From Orychophragmus violaceus (taxonomy: Eukaryota; Streptophyta; Magnoliopsida; Brassicales; Brassicaceae): a stretch of DNA of 64,000 nucleotides. The stretch spans positions 104,175,904 through 104,239,903 of the forward strand of contig CM058237.1 in assembly GCA_030180135.1 (NCBI GenBank), in the 5' to 3' direction. The notes beneath the pieces were generated by a model. That model was given only the letters and a program-made list of their open reading frames with translations, was not told the DNA's origin and did not search any database. The position numbers and the translations under genes were made by a program. Position 1 is the stretch's first letter. Each line of letters opens with the position of its first letter. Below are positions 1 to 10,585 of the stretch, in pieces.

Positions 1-399
1 ACAAAAGATTTTAGTCCTAAGACCTGAGTTCATCATGTCCTCTCTCATATGGATTGGTTCGTCTTGACTTTGTCAAACGTCAGCCGTAACTGGTGATTAT
101 AAAGACACTGATTAGGCGTATCATGAAATATGAAAGAGACATGGATGGAACAAGATGGGATTTGTACCTCCTATATAACAGGAGTTAAATATCTCTGCCT
201 ATCGAAGATTTGATACTGGAAATGCGTGGCCGCGCTCAAACGAGGTGATTGTCAGTCGTTTGTTTTTCATCAGTACAAATCGGGATTCGATAAACGTAAT
301 CTGGTTGAATAAGGATGACACAGTGCTTGCCTTATGCTAGATTGAGATATAGCTACAAAGGGATTAAAGGAATAGATGATTCCAGTACAAGTGGGAGAT
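1..399 (+). mobile_element. Ty1/copia 3' noncoding tail ending in polypurine tract
   Basis: This is the last part of the noncoding region between pol and the 3' LTR of a plus-strand copia element that starts before the window. It is recognisably the same block as 29880-30282 and 36420-36814 (shared runs around the GACTTTGTCAAACGTC, ATAAGGATGACAC and TGATTCCAGTACAAG segments). It ends with the polypurine tract AAGTGGGAGAT at 389-399, directly before the LTR. There is no coding sequence here; the short open frame at 597-806 lies in the LTR and is not a gene. Confidence 0.8.
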
Positions 400-1025
400 T
401 GTTGGGAATGTCCTGAAATCTATTGTACATGCTCTAAGTGAAAGTCGTATAGTCGAGATGAGACAATCACATAACACTAGGTAGTCATAACGCTTTGCTA
501 GAAGCCACTTATGATCAATGAGTTGAGAACTCATTGCTAGTGTTATATGATCCTACAGGGTCACACACCTAAGCAAACTGGGCGTTAAAGACGAGGTTGA
601 TCATTAATGTAATGATCCATGAATGCATATGTGATATGCATTCGATATCAATGTTCTGGGACAACATAGATCGTTGCAGAGAGTGCATCGATCGATGCAC
701 TCGCGGATTAATCAGATTAATTCGGTTTAATCGTTGGTTAATTCTGTTGTGGTTTAAGCCGACAAATATGAGATATATGGTCGACCTAAACTCGTCCCTA
801 ACCTAATTCACAGCCACCAGAACACAGAAATAAACCTCTCTGGAGATTAGATCTCTGTAAGGCACTAGCATCCTTGTGGTCCAGTTTGTGTGCGTGTGGA
901 TACCAGTAGAGGCGCAGCACTTGAGGCGCTTAGTGATCTCGATTACTTGCAATACTTCCGCTGCATAATCATCAGGTAATCTCGAGATCTGATAGATTCA
1001 ATTACATGAACCTTAGATCCTAGGC
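400..1025 (+). repeat. Ty1/copia 3' LTR, truncated at its right end
   Basis: The LTR starts with TGTTGGGAATGTCCTG directly after the polypurine tract and is colinear with the LTRs at 24042-24676 and 30283-30917: the GGGTCACACACCTAAGCAA block, a palindrome-bearing segment, TTCCGCTGC, a CAGGTAAT segment and AGATCCTAGG. The usual end GAATCCAACA is missing, because homology stops at about 1025 and an unrelated chromovirus-type sequence follows. A perfect 22-bp palindrome lies at 681-702. CAG|GTAAT at 973-979 matches the U5 donor-like site seen in the other elements. Confidence 0.75.
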
Positions 1026-1763
1026 TCGGAATTCAGACTAGGGTTGCTAATCCTGATTAGAACTGCTAGAAATTCCTTCAGTGGTGGTCTAGCTTAAGCA
1101 TCACGAGGTGATCTTGAGTATGGATTGGTTAGGTTGCTTAGCATTTGGAATGCGTAAGAACCTTAACCGAGATCAAGTCCGTGGAGGGCGGAGATCAAGT
1201 TTCGGGGAACTGAGATCAAGTCCTTAGAGGGCGGAGATCAAGTTTTGGGTCAAGCCGTAAGGGTTGTGATGACTAAGTCTAAGGCAAGACAAAAATCAGG
1301 GAAATGATTAAGTCTTGACGGACCGAGGTCATAGGAGATGTATGGATCTCTCGACGGCTTAGTCCAAGGTTCGATTGTTGATCGGCCAAAGCCAAGACCG
1401 TGAGCCACAGGTCGGGATAAGCGTGGGATGAACCGTGAGTCATGGGCAAGAGAAGTTCGGACAGTTAAGCGCGATCGAACGGTAGTCGTTGGGGCGGTTG
1501 ACCGAAGATCGGCAAGCTGGGCACGGATGGTCCATGCACGGGAACGGAATGGAAAAGTCCGGTCATACGCGACTTGATCCGAGATGAATGGCTCCGACAG
1601 AGACGGCCATAAATGGACTTAGGCCGAATGGAGAGAACATAGAATGGTTATGTTATGCTAACACTTCGGTATGTTAGTAGGTCTCCAATGGTTCATAAAG
1701 TTGAACGGGGTAAACACCTTAAGTCGGATTCGGGGACGAATCCCTTTTAAGGGGGGTAGAACT
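1026..1763 (+). mobile_element. Ty3/gypsy chromovirus-like 3' internal remnant with polypurine tract
   Basis: No long frame survives here. The segment ends in GGGGACGAATCC and then AAGGGGGGTAG (1750-1760) just before TGTAACATCCCC. That is the arrangement found at the 3' end of plant chromovirus pol genes. I read it as the decayed 3' internal end of a plus-strand chromovirus. Its left part (1026-1250) has short repeated phrases of GAGATCAAGT and GGAGGGCGGAGATCAAG. The left end is a breakpoint with the copia LTR. The family call is inferred from the terminal motifs only. Confidence 0.5.
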
Positions 1764-2140
1764 TGTAACATCCCCAAACCGGGATACAAACCCCACCCTA
1801 ATCGTTTGGACTGTTATGGAACCATAAGACTGAACACGTGATCAAAGAGGATCAATGAAGTGTTCCATGACCTAAAAAGAGCTAAGTTTAGTGGGAGATG
1901 AGCTTAGCCGAGCTGAACCAAGAGTGTTCAGCTAAAACGAGCTGAACAGTCCAGTTGGTCAGCTAGGTCAGCTGGCAGCCATCTCAACCCAGCTAGCTTG
2001 AGTGTTCAAGTGTTGGGTCAGCTGGTCAGCTAGTGACACTAGCTGACCAAGCGGTTACCAGCGAATGGTCACCAAGAGGAGTTGTGACCTTTCGGCCAAC
2101 AACTCATGACCATTCACTTGGAGGAAGTTGGCGCCAAGGA

Positions 2141-2155
2141 AGCCTATAAATAGGC
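2141..2155 (+). promoter_or_regulatory. Candidate LTR TATA box
   Basis: CCTATAAATAGG, centred on TATAAA at 2145-2150, lies about 380 bp into the LTR that starts at 1764. This is the right place for the U3/R boundary of a long plant LTR. Transcription would start roughly 30 bp downstream. Only the motif and its position support this. Confidence 0.45.
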
Positions 2156-2639
2156 CATTCCTTGGCCAATTTGCGCACGCCGGAAAAAGTCCAAAAATAT
2201 CCCAGAAATCTTTCTAAGGCATTTGGCCATAAATCGGAAAGGATAGAGAGAGGGAGATTGCCGGGTTCTGAAGAGGAAGGCCGGTGGTATGGATAGCGTT
2301 TGGTGGGTGGCGCAAGAGAAGCAGGATGGCCAGTAAGGCATCCGCAACTCAAGGCAAGACACAACCACATCAAAGGTGCGTGATCGGCCTTAAGGATCAA
2401 CCGCGACCGCGGTGAACCGCTTGGTCGACGGTTGGATCAAACGGGCTGACGCGAGCGCTATTCTCTTCATCTCTTTTCCGGGAGTAGACTGGGTGTTAGG
2501 CCGTAGGTTGGCTTAAGATTCGGCGAGTTTTCCCCAAAGGCCACAATCGGCCACGGGCCATGATCGTGGTCAAGCGCGGTCGGACGTACAAGACGCGCGC
2601 ATCGACTGCCGGCCAAGCGTGATAGGCCGATGGATCAGA

Positions 2640-3480
2640 CGCTACCACACGGTCGTCCGGATGGACATAAAACCGAAGGAGGCTGATCGCATACGGCAGA
2701 CTGGGCGGATGGACGCAGTCTCGGTCGATGGCGCCTGGACGTAAGATTGGCGATCGGGGACATGTACGCGGTACACGGTCGGACGGTACGATCGTGCAAG
2801 CGGCCGTGAATCATCTCCGGATGGTCGCGTTCGCTGATCGGACGTCCCACCCTTACGCGGACGATCGCGTCCCTTCGCGGACTGACGCAACTGTTCAAGG
2901 ATCGCGAACGATCGGAACATGCGTCAGCCGGATGGGCAACGATCGCGGCACGGAGCGTACCGACTAACGGACGGGACGCGCAAGCGCTGCCAAGTACGCT
3001 CGTCAACGCAGCCTATTCTCGTCATGTCGAGCGGTTACGTTATCCGGCAGAATGATCGGCCGATAGATCGGCAGACTGATCGCGATAGATTGGTCGGATG
3101 CGGCAGAACGATCGCGGCAGACTATACAAGGCCCAGCGCACGGTCGCAACTGTTCACGTACAGTCGCGTCTGTTCGCAAAAGGTCGCGTCTGTCCGCGGT
3201 TTGACATAACCAACCATTGGGCGATCGCAGGACGTCTCGGGACGACAGCGCGTATCCGCAGGACGTGCGCAACAACCGCAGGACGGTTAAGCGCGTCCGC
3301 AGGATGGTCGCGTGCGTCCGCAAGCCGTTCGCTACGCCCGCAGGACGCGTACGTGCATCCACGGTTGATACTCAGCGTCGCGGGTTGATTGGTCATGAAG
3401 GTAGGATGACCGCGCATGGACGGACGGTACGCGGTAACGACCACGGCCGGTTCATGATGCGGGACGGTCCATAAGACTTA
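2640..3480 (+). repeat. CpG-dense, internally repetitive LTR segment
   Basis: This segment is crowded with CG dinucleotides and with imperfect copies of short units such as GGTCGCGTCTGT, CCGCAGGACG and CGGACGATCGCG. Open frames on both strands (for example 2635-3006 minus, 3098-3388 plus and 3003-3362 minus) arise because stop codons are rare in such composition. Their translations are Arg-, Asp- and Thr-rich without any domain. I see repeat DNA and no gene. Confidence 0.55.
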
Positions 3481-4440
3481 GGCCGGTTATAATGGATTGG
3501 GTATCGCGGTGCGATCCAAGTGATCGCGTAAGGTCAAGGCGAGTGACGGGATTATCGGACTTGGAGGGTTCATGTCCAAAATACCGTTGGGATTGATCAG
3601 AAGATCAATCGCGGTTAAGTCGGGCTGACGAGATGGCATGAGTTGGACTGTGGATTGGATCGGGGAGATCGTGTGGTCGAAACGATCGGTCTTGGATCGG
3701 TCAGTCAAAAGAGGGATTACGCGTTGTGATTTAGACGTTCCTCTTGACTGCGGCCTAGGATCGGTCAGTCAAAAGAACTGGGTCGACGGCCGATGGTACG
3801 AACCACAGATCAGACCATATACGGAAATGATCGAGAGGATCATTCCAACCTTGTACTGATCGTTGTGGCTGGCAACGCTAAGGGAAACCGGTTCATGAAC
3901 TGGTTATACCTAAAGGACTTGGATCGGTCTAAGGGTAAAAGATGCAGGAAGCAAATCGTAGATAAGTCAAGACGGTGAATGTTAATGGGAACCAAGCAAA
4001 GGGATGAGCGAGATCAAATGGTGGTCAAGTAAGGAACTAGAAGACCTCTCTTGCGCCTTGTCATGTGGGGATGGTTGGTTGAATGACTTGGTACAAGGGA
4101 GGTATGTTCTAGGAAGTTGGATGAATAAAGGAGCTGAGCGGTACGTTGAGCTAGCTTCACACCGGCTTCACTAAAAGGCAAAGGTACGAGTCCAATTACT
4201 CGAGTGATCTAAGGATTGGTTAGATCTGAATAAGTTGAACGGAAGAATCTAAGCAAGACTTAGGTTGTTAGAATGTAAAGATAAGAACGGAACCTTGATA
4301 GAGTTTTAAGGAAACTAAATAAGGTTATAAGAGGTTCTCGGATGGATCGTTCTTTAGAAAGACGATAGAAATGCTAAGTAAGGATTTCCGCTGCATAATC
4401 TTAAGTATGAAGGATCTAAGACTAGGAGTCAAATAGTAGA

Positions 4441-4570
4441 TCCGAGGAATACTTGTTCCTAAGGGAAAAGTTTTAAATAGGACGGGTTTTCGGGAGGTTC
4501 AAGCCTGGTTTTGGCCTGACCAGTGGGACGCATCGACCGCGGCCTAGGAAGGCCGGGTCGGGGTGTTTCA
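4441..4570 (-). repeat. Fragment of a second chromovirus-type LTR start
   Basis: On the minus strand this begins at 4570 with TGAAACACCCCGACCCGG, the typical start of a plant Ty3/gypsy LTR, and runs towards lower coordinates. It abuts the copia reverse-transcriptase remnant at 4571. The open frame of that remnant continues into this fragment, producing a non-homologous tail of about 37 codons. No matching LTR end or target-site duplication was found. Confidence 0.45.
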
Positions 4571-5955
4571 CTCCCAACCAAATTACGGTAACCTTCCGGG
4601 CCCGTATAATAATCATCACCCTCTGCCGTGAGAGTATGATTTTGGTCCACCGGTGTGGCCACTGGTCTACTGCCCAACAAACCACATTCTGTCAAGATGT
4701 CACAAACATACTTCCGTTGAGAGATATAAAAACCTTTGGAAGAACGTGCCACCTCTATACCAAGAAAATATTTGAGATCTCCCAGGTCCTTCATTCGGAA
4801 GCACATACCCAAATATTTCTTAAACTTCTCTATGGCGCCTAAATATTCACCACCAATTAGAATATTGTCCACGTACACTAAGACATATAAATGTCGCTTC
4901 TCCTGTACCTTATGAAACAACGAGTAGTCGGTGCTTGATTGCTTAAAACCATATCCAAGTAAAGCTGTTGTAAGCTTAGCAAACCAACAACGAGGAGACT
5001 GTTTTAAACCATATAAGGATTTCTTCAATCGAAAAACCTTGTCACCACTTGGCGTTATAAAACCTGGTGGTAATTTCATGTATACTTCCTCCTTTAAATG
5101 CCCATGTAAGAACGCATTGTGTACGTCAATTTGATGGACTACCCAATCTTTCGCAGCTGCAACTCTAAGAAACATTTGAACCGTCATCATTTTAACCACT
5201 GGAGCGAATGTTTCGTCGTAATATGACCCCTCTTTTTGCCGATTACCCATCACCACAAGTTGTGCCTTATATCTTTCAATCGTCCCATCTGAATTAAACT
5301 TCGTAGTGAACACCCAACGACATTCGATTGCCCTCTTTCCTGTAGGCAACGTAGTTACATCCCACGTCTTATTCAACTCCAACGCATCAATTTCATTCCC
5401 AACAGCTTTGCGCCACCATTCATATTTCATCGCCTCTTTGTATGTTTGTGGATCCATATTCACTGTTATGGCTGCCAAGAACGCCGTGTGACTAGGCGAG
5501 AACATGTCACATGTCAGGAAATTTACCAATGGATAAGAAGAGACCATACCTGGTGATGGTGCTGGATTCGCGGTGAGAGATGGTGGTGGTGTGTTCGCGA
5601 GTGCCGTGTATACGACGTAGTCCTGTAATTTCTTGGATTGCGTTCTGTCTCTTTTACCCTGACCGAGTTCTTCTTGGTCCGGAGGTGGACTGATCTCGTG
5701 TACCACCAAACTATGATCCTCAGCTTCTGTCGGCACTGACACATTATCCGGCTCAGTTATACACTCTTCGGTGTTAGTGTGAGTCTCAGTGCTCTCTTGC
5801 TCAACTACTTCCTCGATTTCAGCTATGCCCGGTGTCCGAGAGTACTGAATCACATCTTCGTCTAAAAGATCAAGAAGTACAGGTTCCTGATTCAACGCAT
5901 GTGTCCCCACTATTTCTTTTATATCAAACGGAAATACTGTTTCATGAAACACCAC
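4571..5955 (-). pseudogene. copia pol: reverse transcriptase, C-terminally truncated
   Basis: The frame contains the RT core: ALELNKTWDVTTLPTGKRAI, then a KARLVVMG-like stretch (here YKAQLVVMG), QIDVHNAFLHG, KLPPGF, LKKSLYGLKQSPRCWF and VLVYVDNIL. The catalytic YVDD box reads YVDN (4864-4875), so the second metal-binding Asp is lost. The protein breaks off after GYRNLVG, before the usual copia continuation and the RNase H domain. The final residues of the open frame (to 4459) come from the adjoining LTR fragment. The N-terminal 130 residues are an acidic linker. It is a pseudogene by truncation and active-site change. Confidence 0.85.
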
Positions 5956-6161
5956 ATCTCTAGAGACATAAAATTCTCCTTTCTCTATATCATATACCTG
6001 ACATCCCTTTTTCCATATGTATATCTAGTGAAAACACATTTACGACTCCTCTCTGCAAATTTATCCTTGTCTCGTAATTGCTTGTGTGCATAGCATAAGC
6101 ACCCAAGTACTCTTATACTGTCATAACTAAGTGCTGATCCAAACAGAATTTCATAAGGCGT

Positions 6162-6353
6162 CTAACCTTGCAGCGTCGGTGTCAGAGTCCGGTTGATAAG
6201 ATGACATGTTGCAAGGGCACATTCTCCCCAGAACTTAATCGGAAACTTGCCCTGAAACAATAAGGCTCGGGCTACGTTCATAATGTGTCGATGCTTGCGC
6301 TCCACACGTCCATTCTGTTGTGGTGTCCCTACACATGAGGTTTGGTGCACCAC
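6162..6353 (-). pseudogene. copia integrase C-terminal core remnant
   Basis: The 63-residue frame carries the integrase signature around the catalytic glutamate: GTPQQNGRVERKHRHIMNVA, followed by KFPIKFWGECALATCHLINR. The middle of integrase between 6354 and 6565 is only partly readable because of frame changes. It connects protease/pre-integrase (upstream on this strand) to reverse transcriptase. Confidence 0.8.
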
Positions 6354-6565
6354 TCCTTCTGCATCAAAAAATGATCCTAAACAAGTAAATTATGTCCCAT
6401 TATCGCTTCTTACTTGTTTAATCCGCCGACCAAACTGTCTCTCTACCATGGCAAAGAAATTCTTGATATGTATCACGACCTCTGATTTGTTTTTCATCAA
6501 AAAAAAATCCATACAGCCTTAGAGCAATCATCCACAATAGTCAAGAAACATGTGGCACCCGAGTT

Positions 6566-7189
6566 CTAAACTATACGATAAGCTCCCCAAACATCACAAT
6601 GGATCATATCAAAAATCTCAGCTGCTTTATTATTACTCTCTGAAATCGATTCTCGAGTTTGTTTTGCTCTAAAACATGTATCACAGACCGCATCATTGTC
6701 GCCTGTTTGATTCAAATCAATAGAATGCGATAAATAAGATAAAACTCTTTCAGATGGATGTCCAAGTCTCCTGTGCCACAACTCTCGTGATCCAGCCATA
6801 GTCCTGCCCACTCCTCCACCGACTGTCCCACGAAACTTGTGCACACCACCACACTCTTCACCCGCACCAATCCCCGTCCTGGTATGGTCCTGCAAAACAC
6901 AAAGTTCAGATGTAAACGTGATCGATGAACCACAAATTCCCTTAAGCAGTGTTGCTACTGAGATCAGCGAGCAATTCAACTTCGGAGCATACAAGACCCC
7001 TTTGAGCCACACATCTCCTCCAAGACACATATCACCCTTTTTAAGTGCTAATGTGCTATCTCCATCTGACAAACCAATAGTACAAGGAAATATGTCTACC
7101 ACATTCATCAAATATTTTATATTCCAAGTCATATGATGAGAGGCTCCCGAGTCTATGATAAAATCGATTAAATCTTTCTTACCATTCAA
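6566..7189 (-). pseudogene. copia protease and GAG-pre-integrase region
   Basis: The aspartic protease motif is in IDFIIDSGASHHMT, about residues 9-16 of this frame. It is followed by the pre-integrase zinc-binding region LWHRRLGHPSERVL and a C-x2-C motif in CDTCFRAKQTR, then the first integrase Asp in MIHCDVWGAYR. The region is in frame with gag upstream except for a stop at 7283-7285, so the original gene was probably one gag-pol frame. The frame ends at 6566, inside the integrase. Confidence 0.82.
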
Positions 7190-7282
7190 TTTCTCAGATT
7201 GTTCAGTCTTATTAGGCTGAACAAGGCTAAGAATCGCTGACCATTGTTCCTCTGTGACTGAAGGAAGAGCACCTCGATTAAA

Positions 7283-8260
7283 TTATGTTCTTCTAGCAGC
7301 GTGTGCGGCAATCGTAACATTAGGATTAGTTACAATCGCTGCATTAGCTTCTGGTGCGTCGCCATGATGACCGCGTGGAGTATAGCCCCCTCGTCCGCTT
7401 CCATAGCTTCCTACTGCACCTCCTCCACGTCCTCTTCCACGAGTTCCTCTACCTCTTTCTCCCCACCATTCGGGGTAACCCTTAAGTTGATAACAATCAT
7501 TGATATCATGTCCGGTCTTTCCACAGTTCTTACAAGTTTGAATTTTCGAACCTTCTTGAACCGCAAAACCCACTGCATCCGTCCTCACTTCTTCTTTCTT
7601 GGCAACGACGTGATGTATTTCTTCTCTTATCACCCTTTGATACACTTGTGTCATCTTTGGCAAAGGATCGATCGATGTTATGTTGGAGCGAACCGCGCCA
7701 AAGTGTGCATCTAATCCCACAAGGAATTCATGTGTATGATCCTCATCTTGGTCCTTCATCAGCTGTGATGATAACTCTTCACAAGTACACGAACGAATTG
7801 GTTTGTAGATAGCCAATTCATCCCATAGCTTCTTCAATCGCCCATAGTATATCATCACAGAGTCACTTCTTTGTTTATAGTTTGCAATCTCAGACTTCAG
7901 CTCTTGGATTCTCGTTCCATTCCCCACCGAGAACTGCATCTTCAGATCGTCCCATAATACCTTCACTTCTTCCACCATCGAAACACTAGATAACAGTGAT
8001 GGATCTATTGTATTCATAATCCATGCCACCATCATCGAATTTACCACTCCCCACGTCTCCAGTTTCGTTGGATCTATGGGCTTCGGTATCATTCCATCTA
8101 TAAATCCGAGCTTCCGCTTCGTTCGCAAGGCATTTCGCACATGCTTCGCCCATTCTTCATAGTTCTCCCCTTTAAGCTTCACCGTGGTAATCACATACCC
8201 TGATCCATCGCTCGTACTCAAGAAATAAGGATCTTGCATCGCCTTTTCTTGTTCCGTCAC
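7283..8260 (-). pseudogene. copia gag with CCHC zinc knuckle
   Basis: This frame of 325 codons has the typical copia capsid start (YVITTVKLKGENYEEWAKHV), a gag central domain, the zinc knuckle CKNCGKTGHDINDCY (about residues 243-257) and a Gly/Arg-rich tail. Gag would package element RNA in virus-like particles. It ends at a TAA (7283-7285), beyond which the same frame continues towards protease, so the stop is probably a mutation separating gag from pol. It is likely inactive with the rest of the element. Confidence 0.82.
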
Positions 8261-8324
8261 CGTCGGTCATAGCTTCTTCCTTTGTTTCTTAAACGTCTTC
8301 TTCTCTTTTTTTTTTAGGTTAGTT

Positions 8325-8336
8325 GCTCTGATACCA
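8325..8336 (-). promoter_or_regulatory. Primer-binding site (initiator tRNA-Met type)
   Basis: On the minus strand this reads TGGTATCAGAGC, the standard plant copia primer-binding site complementary to initiator tRNA-Met. It follows the 5' LTR of the minus-strand copia element. Confidence 0.8.
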
Positions 8337-8337
8337 T

Positions 8338-8494
8338 AATACAATTTGTGGTCCAAAATCTTCACTTAATTCATCTAGATATTGTTCTTTATATACACAT
8401 AAGAGACTCCTACTTCTAAGGAAAGACTACATATCTAAAGATACACCAATATATTTACATAATCTTCGAGAATCCTCTAGAATGATTCTCGCTC
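8338..8494 (-). repeat. Short 5' LTR of the minus-strand copia
   Basis: This segment of about 157 bp lies directly before the primer-binding site. On the minus strand it starts near TGAGCGAGAATCATTC and includes TATGTGTATATAAAG as a TATA-like stretch. It ends near TTGTATTA rather than a canonical CA. The other LTR is gone, so the boundaries rest on position and composition only. Confidence 0.5.
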
Positions 8495-9273
8495 ACCAAT
8501 AGCTTTTAGATTTTTTTTTTTAACGCTTGATGATTCATTCAAATACGCAACCATAGTTTTGTGAAGTACATAGACCAAACAATGAAGAAAACACACCAAA
8601 TCAAGATGGAAAACACACCAAATCAACACCAAATGGAACGAAATACCAGTAGGTATTAAGCCCAAATCAAACATACTCTTTATATTATTAGATTATTATT
8701 AACACTCTGTCGCTTTTTCTTTTTGAAACATGGGCTCATATGGCCCATTATTTTCTAAGGTCAACACTCTGTCACTGTCACACAGGTATGGTCAAATATC
8801 ATCATCTTTCAACTGCAATCTTCCATCCTAACCTATATATTGATCGACTTGAAATCAAAGTAATTCAGATTAGAATTGTATTTGTACAGTGTACTCGTAC
8901 TTTAGATAAATTTATTAAAATGCGTGTATGCACCAGAAAGTGATAAATACAAATTAAATGCGATTGATAAATGATATCCATTATTGCATTTTCAGAGATG
9001 GATCCCTCTGGCAATTAATATGGGTGGCGGCTAGAGAATCGCGAACATAGTAACACTATAAAATTTAAAACCATACGGATATTTTTCGGTCGTTGACGTG
9101 TAAAATACTATGCCTAGAAAATCAATATTTTAGGAAGAGAGAGAATAAAATTTACAATTTATACTGGCATGCTATATTTTAAACGTTTACAGCTCCTCGC
9201 ACACTTACTTTTGATCCAAATTAATAATGATATTATTACATATCATTCGATTAAAAAAACGAAATCAAGGGTA
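8495..9273. other. AT-rich intergenic DNA
   Basis: I see no gene in this stretch. Short open frames lack any recognisable domain. The DNA is AT-rich, with a T-run near 8511-8521 and no clear terminal repeats. Confidence 0.6.
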
Positions 9274-10053
9274 TCAATACTATTAAAAAATTAGAGTCAA
9301 AAGAAAAATAACATTTAGTTCATGTGTTTATTACAACTTATGTCATTGCATATTAATGATTTAATTAAATTTCATAATTAGGAAATATAACATTATCTCT
9401 ACAATCCATGTTTCCAAACAAAACAATTATTAAACATGTAGCCAAACAACCAAAATATAATGGGTTACACTTTTCTAATTAATTAAAATCAAAACAAATT
9501 AATTGATAAATATAATTAATAATTTATACATCAACTATTATATATAAAAATTAATATTCTCTAATTTATGATTTAATTCAAAATATATTTATAATATATT
9601 TTAATATCTTTTTATTTTGTTTCAAATATATATATATATATATTACGATTGATGTTTTTACGATTGTACTTTTTAGCAGGTTTTTCCATCAAACTGAAAA
9701 ATATTTAAATAATTAAACGGGTTGAAAAATTAATTAGCCAATTTCGATTATAAATTTTCTAAAAAAATTTCGCATGAGTTTAAAATATATATACATATAT
9801 ATGTATACATATAGTAAATAATTTCAGTTGATATATTTTAAACTTAATAAAAATATTAAAATGATTTCATATTTATATTATTCAAATATTTGAAGCGTTA
9901 AATTATGCTTTATGTTTGAATGAAGTTTTTAACGGGTTGTTCCATCAAATTTGCAAATTATATATACGACTACAACATATGTTTTATAAAATAATATTTT
10001 AGATAAATATAATAACAATTAAACATATACCACATAACTTTTACAATAGTTGT

Positions 10054-10058
<5 letters not shown>

Positions 10059-10089
<31 letters not shown>
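10059..10089. repeat. (TA)n microsatellite inside the Helitron
   Basis: An uninterrupted AT/TA dinucleotide run of about 31 bp. A shorter one lies near 9629-9643. Confidence 0.8.
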
Positions 10090-10091
<2 letters not shown>

Positions 10092-10334
10092 AAACTATGA
10101 TCTTACGATACAACACAAATTAAAACATATAATGCGAAATCGTTATTTTAATCTTTTAATCTTTACGATATATCTCCTCCAAATAACACATGATTCATTT
10201 AAAAAAAACTAAATTGTTAACTCACTGTTTATAATGTTGGTTAAACAATTATAATCAAAATTAGATTACATAATTAAAAATCTAAACTACTATTAACAAA
10301 ATGAATAAAAGTAAAATTTGTAAAGAAAATTAAA

Positions 10335-10366
10335 CCCGCACTTATAAAGTGCGGGTCAAAATCTAG
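10335..10366 (+). terminator. Helitron 3' hairpin and CTAG end
   Basis: A 9-bp perfect stem with a 3-nt loop is followed 7 nt later by the CTAG terminus. In Helitron rolling-circle transposition this hairpin is thought to signal the end of the transferred strand. Confidence 0.8.
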
Positions 10367-10585
10367 TGATTAGATTAATTAGCTAGCTTGTCTGGTTTAC
10401 CCAAATTAGATGATTAGTCATTATACAAAGCTGGCTGGACAATAAATAGATCAACAGTCTTATGAAGAAAAAAAAGCAACAAAAGTAATAAAAAAAAGTC
10501 AGTCCCTGCGACTCTTCCCCGCCCGCCATTGCTAATTGCTTCTTGTTTCTTCTCGCTCTCGTTCAGAGAATTCAGTTTTGTTTCG
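10367..10585 (+). promoter_or_regulatory. Promoter and 5' UTR region of the kinase gene
   Basis: This is the 219 bp between the Helitron end and the chosen start codon. It contains an AATAAATAGA stretch at 10441-10450 that could act as a TATA-like element, A-rich tracts, and a C-rich stretch just before 10530. An upstream in-frame alternative start at 10529 would add 19 residues of no recognisable character, so I place it in the 5' UTR. The proximal promoter must lie here or inside the Helitron. Confidence 0.4.

Larger units (their letters stand above)
1764..4440 (+). repeat. Long chromovirus-like LTR, right end approximate
   Basis: It begins TGTAACATCCCCAAACC after a polypurine tract, so it should be a 3' LTR. 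It has a TATA box at 2145-2150. Towards its right end it carries TTCCGCTGC (4388-4396), a motif that also lies close to the end of the other LTRs in this window. I could not find a clean CA end or target-site duplication, so the end at about 4440 is an estimate. The middle (2640-3480) is very CpG-dense and opens spurious frames on both strands; none resembles a known protein. Confidence 0.5.
4571..8494 (-). mobile_element. Decayed Ty1/copia element with short LTR, 3' end lost
   Basis: Reading on the minus strand the order is short 5' LTR (about 8338-8494), primer-binding site, gag (8260-7283), protease and pre-integrase (7189-6566), integrase remnant (about 6565-6162) and reverse transcriptase (5955-4571). 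RNase H and the 3' LTR are missing because the element is cut at 4570/4571. The gag N-terminus and short LTR resemble the Ale-type copia group; that lineage call is from family knowledge and unverified. Several frameshifts and stops make it non-functional. It faces the kinase gene, separated from it by AT-rich DNA and a Helitron. Confidence 0.85.
9274..10366 (+). mobile_element. Non-autonomous Helitron
   Basis: The 5' end reads A|TCAATACTATTAAAAAATTAG (TC at 9274-9275). The 3' end has a perfect 9-bp stem CCCGCACTT / AAGTGCGGG with an ATA loop (10335-10355), then TCAAAAT and CTAG at 10363-10366, followed by T. This A^T insertion without duplication, TC start, CTAG end and subterminal hairpin define Helitrons. 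The interior is AT-rich and noncoding, with repeated GGTTTTTCCATCAAA / GGGTTGTTCCATCAAA phrases and a long (TA)n tract. No Rep/helicase is present, so it would be mobilised in trans. It sits about 220 bp upstream of the kinase start codon. Confidence 0.8.

Noticed and set aside
2635..3474. Several overlapping open frames of 80-123 codons on both strands
   Set aside because: They arise from CpG-rich composition inside an LTR; translations are low-complexity with no domain, and frames overlap on all strands.
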